A stretch of DNA of 20,903 bases from an uncultured Porphyromonadaceae bacterium (GCA_902462525.1 CABQCA010000023.1:1-20903), one strand, 5' to 3'; positions 7,621-15,727 are shown, numbered from the stretch's first letter. Made by a program: numbers and translations. The notes: generated from the letters alone by a model not told the origin.

Positions 7621-9432
7621 ATGCCCAACATACTGACACATATCATAGAACGGCAGACTGCATTCTACGGTCGCGACCGTGTGGCTCTCAATACCATCGA
7701 CGTAGCCTCGCGTACGCTAAAGCCCATGAGCTGGGGCGAACTGTCCGATAAAACGGATAATGCCGCATGCGCTCTCGAAATCCTTGGCCTGAGGCCTCAG
7801 GAAACGGTGGCTATTCTGTCGCCAAACTGTACCGAGATTCTTGTCACCGACTTTGCCTGTTACCGCAACCGTGTGGTTCCGGTGTCGGTCTATGCCACCA
7901 GCAGCGCCGAGCAGGTGAAATATATCATCAACGATTCGCACGCGAGAGTGCTTTTCGCCGGCACTCAGAGCCACTATGCCATAGCGAGGCTCATAGCATC
8001 GGAATGTCCGACGCTGGAGCGTACGGTGGTCTATGGCAGCGATGTAAAGCTCGATGCCGACGACACCACAACTCTTCATTTCGATGATTTTCTGGGGCTG
8101 GGGGCCGGTGCGCCGGCCGAGTGCCGCGCCGCTGTGGCGCGTCGGAGTGCCGAAGCGGTGCCCGACGACATCGCCACGCTCATCTACACGTCGGGCACCA
8201 CCGGCGAACCTAAGGGTGCCATTCTGCCGCACAGCTGCTTCGATGCTGCTCTCGAGATACACCGTGTGCGCCTCGACACTCTTTCCGACTCCGATACCTC
8301 GGTGTGTTTCCTTCCCCTCAGCCACATTTTCGAGAAGGCGTGGACCTATTTCTGTCTGGACATGGGAATACGCGTCGACATCAATCCCAATCCCAAGGAA
8401 ATACAGAAGGCAGTCCGTATAGCATCGCCCACGTGCATGTGCAGCGTTCCGCGCTTCTGGGAGAAGGTCTACACCGCTGTCCAGGAAAAACTCAGCGCCA
8501 CCCGCGGCGTGAAGAAACTGATGATAGAACGGGCCATGGAAGTGGGCGCGAAACGCAACCTCGAGTATGTGCGGATGGGCCGCAAGGTACCTGCGCTTCT
8601 CGAAATGCGCTATCGTTTCTACGACAGGACCGTGTTCTCGGCCCTGCGCCGCGCCATAGGCATCGAGCACGGCCGCTTCTTCCCCACCGCCGGGGCGCCG
8701 CTGTCGTCGGCCATAGTGGAGTTCCTGCATGCCTGCGGCATAAATATTGTCATTGGCTACGGACTTTCGGAAACCACCGCCACGGTGTCGTGCTATCCGT
8801 CGGTGGGCTATGAATTCGGTACTGTCGGCACCACGCTGCCCGATGTGCAGGTTAAACTCGGCGAGGACAACGAAATTCTTGTGAAAGGCCCCACGGTGAT
8901 GAGCGGCTACTTCGGACGTCCCGACACCGACAATTCGGTCTTCACTGCCGACGGCTGGTTCCGCACCGGCGATGCCGGTCGTTTCGACGAAAACGGGTCG
9001 CTGATTCTTACCGAGCGCATAAAGGACCTTTTCAAGACCTCCAACGGCAAGTACATAGCGCCTCAGGCCATCGAGAGCCGTCTCGGCGAGGACCGCTACA
9101 TCGAGCAGGTAGCGGTCATCGGCGACCAGCGCAAGTATGTCACCGCATTTATCGTTCCGGCGTTCGAAGCTCTCAAGGAGTATGCCGAAAAGAAGGGCAT
9201 CACCTACACTTCGATCGAGGATCTGGTGAAAAACAGCGAGATACGGCGCTTCATCTCAGAGCGTATCGAGAAACTGCAGAAAGGTCTGGCCGGATTTGAG
9301 AAAATAAAGAAATTCACTCTTCTGCCGAGGGAATTCACCATTGAGGCCGGAGAGCTCACCAACACTCTGAAGATACGACGCCCTGTGATTAATTCGGCCT
9401 ATGCCGAAGAGATCGAGGCCATGTACTGCTGA
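7621..9432 (+). CDS. long-chain fatty acid-CoA ligase (AMP-forming)
   Basis: This 603-residue enzyme belongs to the adenylate-forming family. It activates a fatty acid with ATP to an acyl-AMP and then transfers it to coenzyme A. The motifs are intact: the phosphate-binding loop YTSGTTGEPKG (189-199), YGLSETT (380-386), GWFRTGD (445-451), and RIKDLFKTSNGKYIAPQ (466-482) with the catalytic Lys at 477. Length and overall pattern fit the FadD/FAA1-type long-chain group; chain-length preference is not readable. Start ATG 7621 is chosen because the longer frame begins inside the promoter. The next gene, hflX, begins 6 bases after the stop, so they form an operon. Bacteroidales usually lack full beta-oxidation, so a role in taking up or recycling fatty acids for lipids is likelier than degradation (inference). 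Confidence 0.93.
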   Translation: MPNILTHIIERQTAFYGRDRVALNTIDVASRTLKPMSWGELSDKTDNAACALEILGLRPQETVAILSPNCTEILVTDFACYRNRVVPVSVYATSSAEQVKYIINDSHARVLFAGTQSHYAIARLIASECPTLERTVVYGSDVKLDADDTTTLHFDDFLGLGAGAPAECRAAVARRSAEAVPDDIATLIYTSGTTGEPKGAILPHSCFDAALEIHRVRLDTLSDSDTSVCFLPLSHIFEKAWTYFCLDMGIRVDINPNPKEIQKAVRIASPTCMCSVPRFWEKVYTAVQEKLSATRGVKKLMIERAMEVGAKRNLEYVRMGRKVPALLEMRYRFYDRTVFSALRRAIGIEHGRFFPTAGAPLSSAIVEFLHACGINIVIGYGLSETTATVSCYPSVGYEFGTVGTTLPDVQVKLGEDNEILVKGPTVMSGYFGRPDTDNSVFTADGWFRTGDAGRFDENGSLILTERIKDLFKTSNGKYIAPQAIESRLGEDRYIEQVAVIGDQRKYVTAFIVPAFEALKEYAEKKGITYTSIEDLVKNSEIRRFISERIEKLQKGLAGFEKIKKFTLLPREFTIEAGELTNTLKIRRPVINSAYAEEIEAMYC

Positions 9433-9438
9433 TAATCT

Positions 9439-10656
9439 ATGAAACAGGAAAATATCATAGCTCAGGGCGCTCAGCCTGAACGCGCCATTCTCATAGGCCT
9501 CATCACCCCGACGCAGGACGAGGCGAAATCGGAAGAATATCTCGACGAACTGGCTTTCCTTGCCGACACTGCCGGAGCCGAGGCTGTGAAGCGCTTCACG
9601 CAGCGCCTCGACTATCCCAATCCGCGCACATACGTGGGCAAGGGCAAGCTTGAGGAAATAAAGAAGTACATCGAGGACGACGGCGACATAGCCATGGCCA
9701 TTGTCGACGACGACCTTTCGACGAAACAGGTGCTGAACATCGAGCGAGAGCTCGGTGTCAAAATCCTCGACAGAACCAATCTTATTCTCGATATTTTTGC
9801 GAAGCGGGCGCAGACCGCAAATGCCAAGACACAGGTGGAACTCGCACAGTACCAGTACCTGCTGCCGCGCCTGACCCGTATGTGGACCCATCTCGAGCGT
9901 CAGCGCGGCGGTATCGGCATGCGCGGCCCCGGCGAAACGCAGATCGAAACCGACCGCCGTATTATTCTCACCAAAATATCGCTGCTGAAGGAAGAACTCA
10001 AGGCTATCGACCGTCAGAAGGCCGTGCAGCGCAAAAACCGCGGCAAACTGACCCGTGTGGCGCTTGTGGGCTATACCAATGTGGGCAAGTCGACCATCAT
10101 GAATCTGCTGAGCAAGAGCGATGTGTTTGCCGAAAACAAGCTTTTTGCCACACTCGATACCACGGTACGCAAGGTGGTCATCGACAATCTTCCGTTCCTG
10201 CTCACCGATACCGTAGGTTTTATCCGCAAACTTCCCACACACCTTGTCGACTCCTTCAAATCGACACTCGACGAGGTCCGTGAGGCCGATATTCTTGTGC
10301 ACGTGGTCGATATTTCGCACCCTCATTTCGAGGAACAGATCGAGGTCGTCGACAAGACGCTGCGCGAGGTGTGCAACGGAGCCGATAAACCGATGCTTCT
10401 TGTTTTTAATAAGATAGATGCTTTTGCCTGTGTCCCCAAGGCCGACGACGATCTCACGCCGCGCGAGCGCTGCAACCGCACTCTCGACGAGCTGAAGGCT
10501 TCGTGGATGGCGCGTATGAACGACAACTGTGTCTTCATTTCGGCAAAGAAAGGCACGAACATCGACGAACTCAAGGCCCGCCTCTACCAGATGGCCCGCG
10601 AAATCCACCTCTCTCGCTTCCCCTACAACGACCTTCTCTACCAGACCTACGATTAA
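9439..10656 (+). CDS. hflX: ribosome-associated GTPase HflX
   Basis: This 405-residue protein is of the normal HflX length. HflX binds the 50S subunit and splits stalled or stress-arrested 70S ribosomes using its GTPase cycle. An N-terminal HflX domain precedes the glycine-rich G-P-G-E-T-Q-I-E-T-D signature (from 163). The G domain has the P-loop GYTNVGKST (211-219), the G3 motif DTVGF (257-261) and G4 NKID (324-327). A C-terminal tail ends in YNDLLYQTYD. It starts 6 bases after the acyl-CoA synthetase stop and has no promoter of its own, so expression depends on the upstream gene. No hairpin terminator with a U tract follows; an 8-bp-unit repeat begins immediately after the stop. Confidence 0.96.
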   Translation: MKQENIIAQGAQPERAILIGLITPTQDEAKSEEYLDELAFLADTAGAEAVKRFTQRLDYPNPRTYVGKGKLEEIKKYIEDDGDIAMAIVDDDLSTKQVLNIERELGVKILDRTNLILDIFAKRAQTANAKTQVELAQYQYLLPRLTRMWTHLERQRGGIGMRGPGETQIETDRRIILTKISLLKEELKAIDRQKAVQRKNRGKLTRVALVGYTNVGKSTIMNLLSKSDVFAENKLFATLDTTVRKVVIDNLPFLLTDTVGFIRKLPTHLVDSFKSTLDEVREADILVHVVDISHPHFEEQIEVVDKTLREVCNGADKPMLLVFNKIDAFACVPKADDDLTPRERCNRTLDELKASWMARMNDNCVFISAKKGTNIDELKARLYQMAREIHLSRFPYNDLLYQTYD

Positions 10657-10659
10657 GCG

Positions 10660-10799
10660 GTTAGGCTGATGGGCAGACAGGCTATTAAGATATTAGGAGA
10701 TTGGGAGATTAGGAGGTTAGGCAAACGGGCTGACAGGCCCTTGCTCCTCGCCCCTAAAACCATTATCTTGACTTTCTGCACTTTTTACACTTTCTAAAC
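10660..10799 (+). repeat. intergenic element of 8-bp units, copy B
   Basis: The architecture is the same as the element at 665-776. A degenerate lead comes first, then ATTAGGAG, ATTGGGAG, ATTAGGAG (10692-10715), GTTAGGCA, then GGGCTGACAGGCCC (10727-10740), CCTCGCCCCTAAAA, and the tail ATTATCTTGACTTTC...TACAC...CTAAAC. Here the GCTGACAG block is reduced to one unit and the ATTAGGAG block is longer. It fills the space between the convergent hflX and rnhB genes. No coding frame is evident. Confidence 0.8.
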
Positions 10800-10814
10800 G
10801 CTCCTTTTTCGTTC

Positions 10815-11420
10815 CTATTCAGGCAAGAGCCTGAAAGTCATGCGGTGGAGAGGGCATGGGCCGTACTGCGCTATGGCGGCGCGGTGTTCTGCTGTCGGGT
10901 AAGCTTTGTTGCGGTCCCAGCCGTACATGGGATAGCGGGCATGAGCCCCGAGCATGTAGAGGTCGCGCGATGTTTTTGCAAGAATAGATGCCGCAGCAAT
11001 GTTGGCGAAACGTCCGTCGCCTTTCACGTAGCACGTGTGGGGAATGTCGGCGAAAGACTTGAAGCGGTTGCCGTCGACGGCTATGGCTCCGGGGCGCACG
11101 GCGAGTTGCGCCAGTGCGCGGTGCATGGCCTCGATGGAGGCGTTGAGGATATTCATGCTGTCGATTTCTTCTGCATCGACCGATGCTACAGCCCATGCCA
11201 CGGCACGGTCCATTATTATTTCGCGAAGTTCCATGCGACGGCTTTCGCTGAGCTGCTTCGAGTCGTTGAGCCACGGGTGGCTGAAACTGTCGGGCAGTAT
11301 TACCGCAGCGGCAAACACCGGGCCTGCCAGACAGCCGCGGCCGGCTTCGTCGCAGCCTGCTTCGAGGCAGCCGGGAGTGGCACATGAGGGGAGGGGGGCG
11401 TGCTTAGGCAAGGAAGTCAT
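10815..11420 (-). CDS. rnhB: ribonuclease HII
   Basis: This 201-residue enzyme of the RNase H type 2 family cuts the RNA strand of RNA/DNA hybrids and starts removal of single ribonucleotides misincorporated in DNA. The N-terminal GCDEAGRG gives D24 and E25. AVDGNRF supplies D116 and KGDGRFANIAAASILAK supplies D135, completing the DEDD metal site. The C-terminal HR.AI..YGPCPLHRMTF pattern fits RNase HII. The start at 11420 overlaps the preceding repressor gene by 17 bases. There is no separate promoter in view, so the two are probably one transcript, and rnhB expression would follow the repressor's autoregulation. An alternative start lower in the gene is unlikely, as the next Met is far past the active-site motif. 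Confidence 0.95.
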   Translation of the reverse strand: MTSLPKHAPLPSCATPGCLEAGCDEAGRGCLAGPVFAAAVILPDSFSHPWLNDSKQLSESRRMELREIIMDRAVAWAVASVDAEEIDSMNILNASIEAMHRALAQLAVRPGAIAVDGNRFKSFADIPHTCYVKGDGRFANIAAASILAKTSRDLYMLGAHARYPMYGWDRNKAYPTAEHRAAIAQYGPCPLHRMTFRLLPE

Positions 11421-12090
11421 GGTTTATCACGTTTTCGACAAGATAGAGTCCCTCGATGTCGGAGCGGAGCACCTCGATGTCGTCGTAGGCCGGGTTCTCG
11501 CTGTGCAAAATTACTTTTGCAGGGTCCGGGTGGCGCCTCACGTATTTCACCACACGCAAGTCGGGGAGCACCACCACGTAAATCTGCCCCCATAGGATTG
11601 TGGCGTCGGGACGTACGTCGCGGATTGATATGTAGCAACCGGGATTGAGCCGCGGTTGCATCGAATTGCCGCTGACGCGCACTATAGGTAGCTCGGAGTT
11701 CAGCCCGGGAAGGTTCACGCGGCCTATGATGTGCTCATCGGTGAACATTCGGCTCAGTGGCATGGTGCCTGCGGTGACGTCGATGTTGTACACCGGAGCG
11801 CCTTCGGCAATGCGGGGCGGCGTCGGGCCCGACTGCTTCGGAAACGGAACATCGGAGCCGTCGGAAAGCCATTCTTTCGATACCCCGAAATTCACAACTA
11901 TCCGGTTGATGAACGAATCGTTAGGTGCGGTTTTCCCTTTGATGACGCGCGACACGGCCGAGGGGTCGACACCCATTCGGGCGGCGAACTGGGCCTGTGT
12001 CATCCTCATTAGTTTTATGAGGTATTTTATACGGTCTACAATGTCGGCATCGTGCCCGGGCAGGGCAAGCCGGTCGGGTGATTTGTCCAT
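11404..12090 (-). CDS. XRE-family repressor with S24 (LexA/CI-like) autoprotease domain
   Basis: This is a 228-residue protein with an N-terminal helix-turn-helix (residues about 17-55, MTQAQFAARMGVDPSAVSRVIKG) and a C-terminal S24 peptidase domain (about 100-228). The self-cleavage parts look intact: an Ala-Gly bond at 107-108 in DVTAGTM, catalytic Ser143 in SGNSMQP, and Lys182 in RVVKYVR. The protein may therefore cleave itself after DNA damage, as LexA and phage CI do; this is inferred. ATG 12090 is chosen over the longer TTG-started frame because that TTG lies upstream of the -7 element's end, within the promoter. Twin palindromes between promoter and ATG suggest autorepression. It overlaps rnhB by 17 bases. 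No phage genes are nearby, so it is a chromosomal regulator rather than a prophage repressor. Confidence 0.9.
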   Translation of the reverse strand: MDKSPDRLALPGHDADIVDRIKYLIKLMRMTQAQFAARMGVDPSAVSRVIKGKTAPNDSFINRIVVNFGVSKEWLSDGSDVPFPKQSGPTPPRIAEGAPVYNIDVTAGTMPLSRMFTDEHIIGRVNLPGLNSELPIVRVSGNSMQPRLNPGCYISIRDVRPDATILWGQIYVVVLPDLRVVKYVRRHPDPAKVILHSENPAYDDIEVLRSDIEGLYLVENVINHDFLA

Positions 12091-12111
12091 AGTGCGCACT
12101 TTTGCGCAAAA
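12091..12111. promoter_or_regulatory. twin palindromic operator of the S24 repressor gene
   Basis: AGTGCGCACT (12091-12100) and TTTTGCGCAAAA (12100-12111) are both perfect palindromes centred on TGCGCA. Their centres are exactly 10 bases apart, on one face of the helix. The second overlaps the -7 element and the first fills the space up to the start codon. A repressor bound here would block transcription. Autoregulation by the S24 protein is inferred. Confidence 0.6.
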
Positions 12112-12138
12112 ATACAATTAAAATTGCATTCCTGCAAA
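12107..12138 (-). promoter_or_regulatory. promoter of the S24 repressor-rnhB operon
   Basis: On the minus strand TTTG (12138-12135), a 20-base spacer and TATTTTTG (12114-12107) make an ideal Bacteroidota promoter. Transcription would start near 12100, leaving a leader of only about 10 bases. Confidence 0.75.
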
Positions 12139-12161
12139 TATGCCGCCGCAAAAGTCGTGGA

Positions 12162-13097
12162 TCACACAAGTTTGTCGAAGGCCGCGGGGACCGGGGTCGT
12201 GAAGTTCATGTCGCGGCGGGTGACGGGGTGTACGAAGCGCAGGGTCTGGGCGTGGAGTGCGAGGCGGTGTATGGGACTTGCGGGGGCGCCGTAGCGGCGG
12301 TCGCCGGCAATAGTGTGGCCGGCTTCTTTCATGTGAACGCGAATCTGATTCTTCCGCCCGGTTGCGAGGCTTAGCTCCACAAGGGCGTACTTGCCACGTG
12401 CGCGCAGTGTGCGGTAGTATGTCACGGCGAGCTGTCCTTTCTCGGGGTCGGGAGTGGAATAGACCTCATGAGCGGCGTTTTCGGCCAGATAGCTGCGGAT
12501 TTCGCCTTCGGCGGGGTCGGGAGCGCCGTTTGTAACCACGGCGACATAGCGGCGTTCGAGCACCATGTTGTTCCAGTTGTGCTGCATGGTCTCCTTGGCC
12601 TGCATTGTTTTTGCGAACATCATCAGCCCGGAGGTATCGCGGTCGAGACGGTGGACGATGAAGAGCTTGTTGCGCGGGTCCTTCCGCTTGAGGTAGTCGC
12701 GGAGCAGCGAGTAGGCTGTGCCGTCCTTGATTTTGTCGGTGCCCATCGAGAGCAGGCCGTATCCTTTGTAGACCACGATGATGTCGTTGTCCTCGTACAC
12801 GATTTTGAGGCGCGGACTGTAGAATGTCTGGAATTCGCGTGTGGTGTTTACGGCAACGGTGTCGCCTGCTGCAACGGGAATGTCGAACTGTGTGGTGACA
12901 TTTCCGTTGACCATCACCTGGTTGTGCTTGAGAAAGTCCTTGACGGTGGTTTTCTTGCGGTCGGGCATGACGCCGATGAGAAAGTCGAGCAGATTCTGAG
13001 GCTCGGCGGCTTCAACGGTGAAATCGAGAATGTTGTCGGGGCGGAAGGTGCCCGGACGTGTGCCGGGTTTGGCGGCGAGAGGTCGGCGTGGGCTCAT
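12162..13097 (-). CDS. RluA-family RNA pseudouridine synthase
   Basis: This 311-residue protein has a likely S4 RNA-binding domain (about 32-90, TVKDFLKHNQVMVNG) followed by the RluA catalytic domain. HRLDRDTSGL at 149-158 holds the catalytic Asp152, and a later GRKNQIRVHMKEAGHTIAGD segment fits the family. It isomerises specific uridines to pseudouridine in rRNA or tRNA. The exact target cannot be assigned from sequence, since RluA, RluC and RluD paralogues share these motifs. The basic N-terminus (MSPRRPLAAKPGTRPGTFRP) is probably disordered. Its ATG (13097) overlaps the topA TGA as ATGA, so it is translationally coupled to topA and shares its promoter. No terminator is seen between its stop and the downstream repressor promoter. 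Confidence 0.92.
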   Translation of the reverse strand: MSPRRPLAAKPGTRPGTFRPDNILDFTVEAAEPQNLLDFLIGVMPDRKKTTVKDFLKHNQVMVNGNVTTQFDIPVAAGDTVAVNTTREFQTFYSPRLKIVYEDNDIIVVYKGYGLLSMGTDKIKDGTAYSLLRDYLKRKDPRNKLFIVHRLDRDTSGLMMFAKTMQAKETMQHNWNNMVLERRYVAVVTNGAPDPAEGEIRSYLAENAAHEVYSTPDPEKGQLAVTYYRTLRARGKYALVELSLATGRKNQIRVHMKEAGHTIAGDRRYGAPASPIHRLALHAQTLRFVHPVTRRDMNFTTPVPAAFDKLV

Positions 13098-15433
13098 TTC
13101 TTGCGTGCTCTTTTAGGCTTTGCGGGCGCGGCGTCGGCGGCCGCTATTATTTCTTTTACTTGTTCGAGTGAGAGGGCCGCGGGGTCTTCGACAGTTTTCG
13201 GCAGCTTGTAGTTTTTGCCGCCTGCTGCTATGTAGGGACCGTAGCGTCCGTTAAGCACCTGAATGTCGGGGGCTTCGTCGAAGGTTTTGATGTTACGGTT
13301 GGCTTCCTTGTCGCGTTTTTCCTTTATAAGCTCGATGGCCTGGCCGATGGTGACGCTTGCCGGCTCGATGCCTTTGGGAATCGACACGAATTTGCCGTCG
13401 TGTCTCACGTATGGTCCGAACCGGCCTATGGCTACGGCCACATCCTTGCCTTCGAATTCGCCTATCGTTCTGGGAAATTCGAAGAGTCTGAGGGCTTCGT
13501 CGAGGGTTATTGTGCTTATCGACTGTCCTTTGAGCAGCGATGCGAACCGGGGCTTCTGCTCGCTGTCGGTGACACCGATCTGCACCACGGGGCCGAACCG
13601 GCCTATCTTCACGCTCACCGGTTCACCGGTGCCCGGCTCCTCGCCGAGGTATCGTTCGCCGAATTTCGGGCCGCCCGATATGTTGAGAGCCGTGTCGACC
13701 GAGGGGTGGAAAAGCTTGTAGAAGTCCGACATCTCGTCTTCCCAGCGGAGGTTGCCTTCGGCTATGTCATCGAATTTCTCCTCTATGCGGGCGGTGAAAT
13801 TATAGTCGAGAATATCGGGGAAGTATTGTGTGAGAAAGTCGTTTACGATGCAGCCGATGTCGGTAGGCACGAGTTTGCCCTTGTCGGAGCCAGTGTTCTC
13901 GGTGCGGACGGAACTTTCGATTTTGCCGTTGCTGCCGAGGGAGATGACGGTGTAGTCGCGCGGAGAGCCTTCTTTCTCGCCTTTTGTCACATATTCGCGG
14001 TGCTGAATCGTGGATATTGTGGGGGCATATGTCGAGGGGCGTCCGATGCCGAGCTCTTCCATCTTTTTCACAAGCGATGCTTCGGTGTAGCGAGGAGGCT
14101 GCTGGGTGAAGCGCTCCACGGCGTCGATGCTGCGGCAGACGAGCGGTTGTCCCGCGGAAAGATTGGGCAGGAAGCGTGTTTCCGGTTCGGAGCCGGCGTC
14201 ATCGTCGTTGCCTTCGGCGTAGACACGGAGAAAACCGTCGAATTTCACTGTTTCGCCAGTGGCTATAAATTTCTCGCCGCCGGGAGCACCGTCGATTTCT
14301 ACGGTGGTTTTTTCTATCAGGGCGTCGGCCATCTGCGATGCTATGGCGCGGCGGCGTATGAGGGTGTAGAGTTTCTGTTCCTGGGCCGATGCCTCGGGCA
14401 GCGTCTCGAGGTCGGCATATGTGGGCCTGATAGCTTCGTGGGCTTCCTGCGCGCCTTTGCTTGATGTGTGGTATTTGCGCACATGCAGATATTCGGCGCC
14501 GAGCCGCCCGGTAATCTGTGCCGATATTGCGGCGACGGCCTCGTCGGAGAGGTTGAGCGAGTCGGTACGCATGTAAGTGATGTGTCCGTTCTCGTAGAGA
14601 TGCTGGGCCACCATCATGGTCTGCGACACCGAGAAGCCGAGCTTGCGGGCGGCTTCCTGCTGGAGTGTTGATGTGGTGAAGGGGGGCGCCGGCGACTTTG
14701 CGAGCGGGCGCACGCTGATGTCGCCTACGGTGAAACGGGCTCCGGCGCAGGCTTCGAGGAATTTACGTGCGTCGGCCTCATCGGGCAGCCGGTGCTGGAG
14801 GTCGGCCCTTATCGGGGTGTCGCTGCCGTCGGCGGCGAAGTGGCCGGTGATACGGAAGTAGGGCTCGCTTACGAAGTTGCGTATTTCGTTTTCGCGCTCC
14901 ACAATGAGCCGCACGGCCACCGACTGCACCCGGCCGGCAGAGAGGGCCGGCTTGAGCCGTTTCCAGAGCACGGGCGACAGTTCGAAGCCCACTATGCGGT
15001 CGAGCACGCGGCGGGCCTGCTGGGCGTCGACGCGGTCGATGTCGATGTCGCGCGGATGCTCGATTGCGTTGAGAATGGCTTTTTTTGTGATTTCATGGAA
15101 CACGATGCGCCGCGTGTTTTCGGGCTTCAGGCCGAGAACCTCATAGAGGTGCCATGCTATTGCTTCTCCCTCGCGGTCTTCATCGGAAGCGAGCCACACC
15201 ACTTCGGCGTCCTTGGCTGCTTTCCTTAGTTCCGACACCAGCTGTGTCTTTTCGTCGGGAATTTCGTAGATTGGGTGGAAATCGTTGTCGACGTCGATGC
15301 TGAAGCTTTTTTTCTTCAGATCGCGTATGTGGCCCTTGCTCGACATGACGATATAGTCGTCGCCGAGGAATTTCTTGATAGTTTCGGCCTTGGCCGGAGA
15401 CTCTACTATGACGAGATTGCGTGGCTTGCTCAT
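13094..15433 (-). CDS. topA: DNA topoisomerase I (type IA)
   Basis: This 779-residue enzyme relaxes negative supercoils by transient single-strand cleavage. The N-terminal Toprim domain has IVESPAKAETIKKFLG (E11) and SDEDREGEA (D84, D86). The active-site Tyr is Y287 in GHITYMRTDS. The C-terminal third has several topoisomerase C-repeats (the paired GRFGP/GRYGPYI motifs) and a Lys/Arg-rich end (KPKRARKK), with no Cys-rich zinc ribbons, unlike E. coli TopA. Start ATG 15433 (MSKPRNLVIVESPAK) matches family starts. The longer frame adds 36 residues that would overlap the -7 element at 15458-15465. rluA-like follows with an ATGA overlap. Confidence 0.97.
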   Translation of the reverse strand: MSKPRNLVIVESPAKAETIKKFLGDDYIVMSSKGHIRDLKKKSFSIDVDNDFHPIYEIPDEKTQLVSELRKAAKDAEVVWLASDEDREGEAIAWHLYEVLGLKPENTRRIVFHEITKKAILNAIEHPRDIDIDRVDAQQARRVLDRIVGFELSPVLWKRLKPALSAGRVQSVAVRLIVERENEIRNFVSEPYFRITGHFAADGSDTPIRADLQHRLPDEADARKFLEACAGARFTVGDISVRPLAKSPAPPFTTSTLQQEAARKLGFSVSQTMMVAQHLYENGHITYMRTDSLNLSDEAVAAISAQITGRLGAEYLHVRKYHTSSKGAQEAHEAIRPTYADLETLPEASAQEQKLYTLIRRRAIASQMADALIEKTTVEIDGAPGGEKFIATGETVKFDGFLRVYAEGNDDDAGSEPETRFLPNLSAGQPLVCRSIDAVERFTQQPPRYTEASLVKKMEELGIGRPSTYAPTISTIQHREYVTKGEKEGSPRDYTVISLGSNGKIESSVRTENTGSDKGKLVPTDIGCIVNDFLTQYFPDILDYNFTARIEEKFDDIAEGNLRWEDEMSDFYKLFHPSVDTALNISGGPKFGERYLGEEPGTGEPVSVKIGRFGPVVQIGVTDSEQKPRFASLLKGQSISTITLDEALRLFEFPRTIGEFEGKDVAVAIGRFGPYVRHDGKFVSIPKGIEPASVTIGQAIELIKEKRDKEANRNIKTFDEAPDIQVLNGRYGPYIAAGGKNYKLPKTVEDPAALSLEQVKEIIAAADAAPAKPKRARKK

Positions 15434-15457
15434 TCTCTGGTTCTGTGGTTTTGGCGG

Positions 15458-15465
15458 CAAAATTA
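15458..15465 (-). promoter_or_regulatory. -7 element of the topA promoter
   Basis: The minus strand reads TAATTTTG, a perfect TAnnTTTG, 25 bases before the chosen topA ATG. The -33 position has no clear TTTG, so the promoter may be weak or helped by an activator. Confidence 0.5.
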
Positions 15466-15552
15466 ACGAAAATTTTCGGTATTGTGCACATATAACAAAA
15501 AATAGGGCGCTTTGTGCTCGCGGAGGCAGGCCGACTGCCATTTTTGGCCAAT

Positions 15553-15572
15553 TTTATAGATTTATCTATAAA
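15553..15572. promoter_or_regulatory. 9-2-9 inverted repeat, candidate operator between topA and efflux operon
   Basis: TTTATAGAT (15553-15561) and ATCTATAAA (15564-15572) are perfect complements around TT. The 20-base site lies in the 346-base divergent region, 119 bases before topA and 207 before the efflux operon. Its size and symmetry fit a dimeric regulator such as a TetR or MarR type, but no such gene is adjacent. It lacks the GC-rich stem and adjoining T-run of a terminator. Confidence 0.5.
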
Positions 15573-15682
15573 GAATTGTGCCTTTTATACTGAAAAGTTC
15601 GGAGAAATTGGTCGGAAATAGCAATTTAAGCGCCTCTAATTTGCAAAGTTTAACGCAATTGTTCCGCTTTTGGCGAATATTA

Positions 15683-15727
15683 TTGCCGTAAAGGCAACTT
15701 CTATACATTATATAATTAGTAATTTTG
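15683..15727 (+). promoter_or_regulatory. candidate promoter of the RND efflux operon with an inverted repeat at -33
   Basis: TAATTTTG (15720-15727) is a perfect -7 element 52 bases before the adaptor ATG. The expected -33 position (about 15696) has no TTTG. Instead it lies at the right arm of an inverted repeat, TTGCC-GTAAA-GGCAA (15683-15697). A regulated promoter needing an activator would fit, but this is an inference. Confidence 0.45.

Noticed and set aside
9256..10608. 450-residue minus-strand frame opposite hflX
   Set aside because: It is antisense to an intact HflX, has no family motif, and has no promoter or spacing that supports it.
10818..10835. TTCAGGC-AAGA-GCCTGAA hairpin at the end of rnhB
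   Set aside because: It is a perfect 7-bp stem but inside coding sequence, and neither strand has a following T tract, so it is not called a terminator.
15544..15551. TTGGCCAA palindrome upstream of topA
   Set aside because: It is a short single palindrome with no repeat and no promoter contact; chance is a sufficient explanation.
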